Shown: one piece after another, positions 4,979 to 8,115 of the stretch
How positions within the stretch are numbered: the first letter of the stretch is position 1
How the letters are laid out: each line of letters begins with the position of its first letter
Assembly (NCBI GenBank): GCA_019689515.1
Contig: JADGHI010000150.1
Location: 1 to 8,115, forward strand
Direction of reading: 5' to 3'
DNA length: 8,115 nt
From: Acetobacteraceae bacterium
GTDB taxonomy: Bacteria > Pseudomonadota > Alphaproteobacteria > Acetobacterales > Acetobacteraceae
Program-made: the position numbers and the translations under genes
Notes under the pieces: generated by a model
What the model saw: the letters and a program-made list of their open reading frames with translations, nothing else
Database searches by the model: none
What the model was told of the DNA's origin: nothing

Positions 4979-6478
4979 ATGTCCGAGTACGATGTCGTGG
5001 TCGTCGGTGCCGGGAACGCCGCGCTCGCCGCCGCGGTCTCCGCGCGGGAGAACGGCGCCGAGAAGGTCCTGGTGCTGGAGAAGGCCCCGCGCAGCATGCG
5101 CGGCGGCAACACCCATTGGAGCGGCGCCGTCCTGCGCTTCGCCTTCGACGACCCACGCGAGATCGCGCCGCTGGTCCCCGACGCCGAGGAGAAATACGAG
5201 GACTTCTACGCCGGCATCGAGCCCTACACCCGCGAGGACTACCACGCCGACCTGATGCGGGTGACGAACGGGCGCACCGACCCCGTCCTGTCGCGCATCC
5301 TGGTGGACAACTCCAAAGACACGGTCTTCTGGATGAACCGGACGGGCGGCATCCGGATGGAGCCGGCCACCACCCTCTCCGCCGTGCGCAAGGGCAACAG
5401 GCTCGTCTGGGCACGTGGCCTGGTGATCCGTGCCGAGCACGAGGGCGTCGGCCTCTCCCGAAGCTGGTTCGCGACCGCCGAGCGCATGGGGATCGAGGTG
5501 CGCTACAGCTCCGCGGCGACGGCGCTGCTGCAGGACAACACCGGCCGGGTCTGCGGCGTTCGGGTGCGCGACGACGAGGGCGTGCGCGAGATCAGCGGCG
5601 GCGCCGTCGTGCTGGGCTGCGGCGGCTTCGAGGCGAATGTGCAGATGCGCACCCAGCACATCGGCCCGCTCGTCGGCGCCGCCAAGGTGCGCGGCACGCC
5701 CTACAACCAGGGCGACGGGCTGCGCATGGCGCTCGCCATCCACGCCATGCCCTGGGGCCAGTGGAGCGGCTGCCACGCGACGCCGATCAGCGCCGACTGG
5801 GGCGACTTCGCCCCGCGCGAGCTGACCGACCGCTCCAACCGCCTGAGCTACCCCTATGGCATCATGCTGAACCGCGCCGGGCGGCGCTTCGTGGACGAGG
5901 GCGAGGACGGCGCGCTGTTCACCTACGCCAAATTCGGCCGCGCCATCCTCGCCCAGCCGGGCGCGAAGGTATGGCAGATCTTCGACTCCAAGGTGCTCCA
6001 CCTGCTCGAGCCGCGCTATTCCACGAGCAAGCCGATCGTCGCCGACACGATCGAGGAGCTCATCTCGCAGCTCGACATCGAGGACAAGAAGCAGGCCGTG
6101 GCGACCGTCGCGGCATACAACGCTGCGGCGCGCGCGCCGGAGGAGGGCTTCGATCCCGCTCGCAGGGACGGGCTCTCGACCAAGGGCCTTGATCCGGAGA
6201 AGACGAACTGGGCGCTCCGCCTGGATACGCCGCCCTTCCACGCCTACAGCGCCACCGGCGGCATCACCTTCACCTTCGGCGGACTGCGGGTGAGCGAGCG
6301 CGCCGAGGTGATCGCCACCGACTGGCGCCCGATCCCCGGACTCTACGCTTGCGGCGAGATGATCGGCGGGCTGTTCTACGACAATTACCCGGCCGGGACG
6401 GGGCTGGTCGCCGGCGCCACCTTCGGCCGCATCGCCGGCCGCGAGGCCGCCGCTGCTGCCGCCGCCCGCCGGGCCTGA
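4979..6478 (+). CDS. tcuA: FAD-dependent dehydrogenase, tricarballylate dehydrogenase (TcuA)/fumarate reductase flavoprotein type
   Basis: A 499-residue soluble flavoprotein of the FAD_binding_2 family, without signal peptide or haem domain. ATG 4979 has GAGGGA seven bases upstream and begins the FAD-binding fold: YDVVVVGAGNAAL (4-16, the third Gly of GxGxxG replaced by Ala), then LVLEK with ribose-binding Glu34. RGGNTHWSG (41-49) corresponds to the conserved GGN segment. The capping-domain motif LNRAGRRFVDE (297-307) and FHAYSATGGI (420-429) supply the Arg and His positions used in fumarate-reductase-like proton transfer. The C-terminal FAD motif is GLYACGEMIGGL...PAGTGLVAGATFGR. TcuA oxidises tricarballylate to cis-aconitate in Salmonella, reoxidised by the iron-sulphur/haem protein TcuB; no TcuB is visible here. 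The symbol rests on family resemblance only, and a related carboxylate or enoate dehydrogenase/reductase is possible. The next gene starts 18 bp downstream. Confidence 0.9.
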   Translation: MSEYDVVVVGAGNAALAAAVSARENGAEKVLVLEKAPRSMRGGNTHWSGAVLRFAFDDPREIAPLVPDAEEKYEDFYAGIEPYTREDYHADLMRVTNGRTDPVLSRILVDNSKDTVFWMNRTGGIRMEPATTLSAVRKGNRLVWARGLVIRAEHEGVGLSRSWFATAERMGIEVRYSSAATALLQDNTGRVCGVRVRDDEGVREISGGAVVLGCGGFEANVQMRTQHIGPLVGAAKVRGTPYNQGDGLRMALAIHAMPWGQWSGCHATPISADWGDFAPRELTDRSNRLSYPYGIMLNRAGRRFVDEGEDGALFTYAKFGRAILAQPGAKVWQIFDSKVLHLLEPRYSTSKPIVADTIEELISQLDIEDKKQAVATVAAYNAAARAPEEGFDPARRDGLSTKGLDPEKTNWALRLDTPPFHAYSATGGITFTFGGLRVSERAEVIATDWRPIPGLYACGEMIGGLFYDNYPAGTGLVAGATFGRIAGREAAAAAAARRA

Positions 6479-6496
6479 GCCTCGGGAGGGACGGAC

Positions 6497-7981
6497 ATGG
6501 CCAGCACCGGCGAAGCGCCCATCACCCTGCGGATGGCGGAGCGGATCTGCTCCTTCTCACGGTGCGACCTGACGCCGCGCGCACTCAGGCAGGCGCGCAC
6601 CGCCATCGCCGACACGATCGGCGTCACCCTCGCCGGGCTGCCGGAAGCCTGCACCCAGATCCTGCTGCGCACGCCGGGCGTCGCCGCCGCGCCGGGCGAT
6701 GCGCTGATCTTCGGCACGGCGCGGCGCACCACGGCGCTCGACGCCGCGCTGGTCAACGGCACGGCGAGCCACGCGCTCGACTACGACGACTTCAGCAGCG
6801 ACATGGGCGGCCACCAGTCCGTCCCGCTGGTCGCCCCGCTCTTCGCGCTCGCGGAGGAGCGCGGTGCGTCGGGCGAGCGGCTGGTGCTCGCCTATGTGAT
6901 CGGCATCGAGGCGATGATCCGCCTGGCGCGGGCGGTGAACTTCGTCCACTACGACAAGGGCTGGCATCCGACCGCGACGCTCGGCGTGTTCGGCGCCGCC
7001 GCCGCGTGCTCGCACCTCCTCGGCCTCGACGCGCGGCGCACCGCCACGGCGCTGGCCCTCGCCGCCTCCATGGCCTCCGGCCTGAAGGCCAATTTCGGCA
7101 CCATGACGAAGCCCTTCCATGTCGGGCATTGCGGGCGCAACGGCCTGCTCGCCGCACTGATGGCCGAGCAGGGCTTCGAGGCACGGCACGGCGTGATGGA
7201 GCACAAGCAGGGCTTCCTCGACGTCTTCAACGGCCCCGGTCTGCACGACGCCTTGCGCATCTTCGCCGGCTGGGGCGATCCGTGGGAGATCGAGGCGCCG
7301 GGCATTGCCCTCAAGCAGTTCCCCTGCTGCGGCAGTACCCACCCGGCGATCGCGATGATGCTGCAACTCGCGAAGGAGGAAGGCATCGCCGCGAAGGACG
7401 TCGCGCGGATCGAGATCCTGCCGCACAGCCGCCGCCTGCCGCACACCGACAACCCCTGGCCGAGGACGCCGCTCGAGGCGAAGTTCAGCGTGCAGTACGC
7501 GGTGGTGCGCGCCCTGCTCTCCGGTACGCCGCGGCTCGCGCATTTCGAGGGCGAGGCGCCGCTCGAGCCCGAGGTGCAGCGCCTGCTCGCCCTCACCTCC
7601 GCCGCGCCGCATCCCGGCATGCCCGCGGACGGGCCGAACCAGTGGGGCGCGGAGGTCACCGTCACGCTGCAGGACGGCCGGCGGCTCTCACGCCGCGTGG
7701 ACCAACTCGTGGGCCGCGGCGGCGACAATCCGATGTCGAGCGAGGAGCTGTGGGAGAAGTTCCGCGACTGCGCGGAGCGAGGCGGGCTGCCGCGCGAGAA
7801 CGTCGCGCCCCTGTTCGACCGGCTGGAGTCCATCGAGGAGGCCACGAACATCCGGGACGTCACGCGGCTGCTCGAGCGTCCAGGGGCGCCCGGCGCCGAG
7901 GCGGGCGCACGCGGCGGTCGGCCACTCTTCGCCGAGGTGGAGCGCAGCGACGTGCCGCTCGAGACGAGCTGGGTTCCCTGA
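6497..7981 (+). CDS. MmgE/PrpD family protein (2-methylcitrate dehydratase / cis-aconitate decarboxylase fold)
   Basis: A 494-residue cytoplasmic enzyme of the MmgE/PrpD family, which includes 2-methylcitrate dehydratase, cis-aconitate decarboxylase and iminodisuccinate epimerase. ATG 6497 has GGGAGGG six bases upstream. Family landmarks in order: NGTASHALDYDDFS (87-100) with Asp95-Asp98, HQSVP (106-110) with His106, GWHPTATLG (155-163) with His157, the Met/Gly-rich ASMASGLKANFGTMTKPFHVGHCGRNG (190-216) with Lys205, and ALKQFPCCGSTHPAI (271-285) with Lys273 and His282. These match the Asp, His, His, Lys, Lys positions described for the cis-aconitate decarboxylase/PrpD active site, so the enzyme should be active. 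The second, smaller domain covers about 275-415. A tail after about 460 (Gly/Ala-rich, ending TSWVP) looks lineage-specific. It lies 18 bp after the flavoprotein gene, presumably co-transcribed. Sequence alone does not say which reaction it performs. Confidence 0.93.
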   Translation: MASTGEAPITLRMAERICSFSRCDLTPRALRQARTAIADTIGVTLAGLPEACTQILLRTPGVAAAPGDALIFGTARRTTALDAALVNGTASHALDYDDFSSDMGGHQSVPLVAPLFALAEERGASGERLVLAYVIGIEAMIRLARAVNFVHYDKGWHPTATLGVFGAAAACSHLLGLDARRTATALALAASMASGLKANFGTMTKPFHVGHCGRNGLLAALMAEQGFEARHGVMEHKQGFLDVFNGPGLHDALRIFAGWGDPWEIEAPGIALKQFPCCGSTHPAIAMMLQLAKEEGIAAKDVARIEILPHSRRLPHTDNPWPRTPLEAKFSVQYAVVRALLSGTPRLAHFEGEAPLEPEVQRLLALTSAAPHPGMPADGPNQWGAEVTVTLQDGRRLSRRVDQLVGRGGDNPMSSEELWEKFRDCAERGGLPRENVAPLFDRLESIEEATNIRDVTRLLERPGAPGAEAGARGGRPLFAEVERSDVPLETSWVP

Positions 7982-8068
7982 GGCAGCCACACCGCCCGGC
8001 CCTTGGCGACCCGGCGCCCACCACCCGCCCCGGCTCCACAGAACAGCCGGACGAGATCGGAGACTGAC

Positions 8069-8115
8069 ATGACCCGCCGCCAGCCCAACCCCATCCGGTC
8101 CGACATCGCCTGGAG
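8069..8115 (+). CDS. Start of a further operon gene, 3'-truncated; possibly citryl-CoA lyase/citrate synthase-like
   Basis: ATG 8069 has GGAG six bases upstream and opens a frame running off the window edge: MTRRQPNPIRSDIAW. The gap to the preceding gene is 87 bp and holds no evident promoter or terminator, so it probably belongs to the same transcript. The 'IRSDIAW' segment recalls the N-terminus of proteobacterial citryl-CoA lyase/citrate synthase-like proteins, where it precedes a 'DRI.VRG.DL' stretch, but only 15 residues are visible and this comparison is from memory. Treat the existence of the gene as likely and the function as a guess. Confidence 0.55.
   Translation, partial: MTRRQPNPIRSDIAW

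Noticed and set aside
4667..6241. Long minus-strand open frame of 524 codons opposite the GntR and flavoprotein genes
   Set aside because: It is antisense to two genes with clear domains; its product lacks motifs and is the usual shadow frame in GC-rich DNA.
6349..8067. Long plus-strand open frame of 572 codons across the MmgE/PrpD gene
   Set aside because: It is an Arg-rich shadow in another frame of a well-supported enzyme and overlaps the 3' end of the flavoprotein gene.
1..8115. CRISPR array, insertion sequence ends or tandem repeats
   Set aside because: No regularly spaced direct repeats, transposase motifs or flanking terminal inverted repeats with target duplications were seen by eye.

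Overview
The window is about 70% G+C with very strong G/C preference at third codon positions. The gene content (short-chain c-type cytochrome, GntR/FCD regulator, TcuA-like flavoprotein, MmgE/PrpD protein) suggests a high-GC alphaproteobacterium, perhaps an Acetobacteraceae/Rhodospirillales-type organism. That placement is inference from composition and family content; no rRNA or other phylogenetic marker is present.

Left part (1-2875): a 5'-truncated D-2-hydroxyacid dehydrogenase is followed without a gap (TGAATG) by a membrane cytochrome b561-type protein. Convergent to that is a secreted mono-haem cytochrome c' read from a TTG start. The b-type and c'-type cytochromes sit tail to tail 25 bp apart and may form a small periplasmic electron-transfer pair. 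Divergent from cytochrome c' is a LOG-family (TIGR00730) nucleotide phosphoribohydrolase.

Middle part (2876-4229): a complete tRNA-Pro(CGG) with its own promoter and a strong intrinsic terminator is followed by about 0.9 kb in which I recognise no gene. It holds a strong hairpin, several short palindromes and a stretch with coding-like third-position G+C bias that may be relic coding DNA. At its right end lies a relatively AT-rich block with a perfect inverted repeat (TGCATAC-N4-GTATGCA) inside a promoter-like arrangement. This is the likely operator/promoter of the regulator that follows. A 28-codon ORF with a good Shine-Dalgarno overlaps the regulator's start by ATGA.

Right part (4230-8115): a probable catabolic operon, all on the + strand: GntR/FCD regulator, soluble FAD dehydrogenase of the tricarballylate dehydrogenase (TcuA)/fumarate reductase type, MmgE/PrpD protein with the expected active-site residues, and the first 15 codons of another gene whose N-terminus resembles citryl-CoA lyase/citrate synthase-like proteins (weak call). 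The set suggests oxidation of a di- or tricarboxylate to an unsaturated acid, its hydration, dehydration or decarboxylation, and possibly C-C cleavage, under a substrate-sensing regulator. The exact substrate cannot be read from the sequence and is the most interesting open question here.
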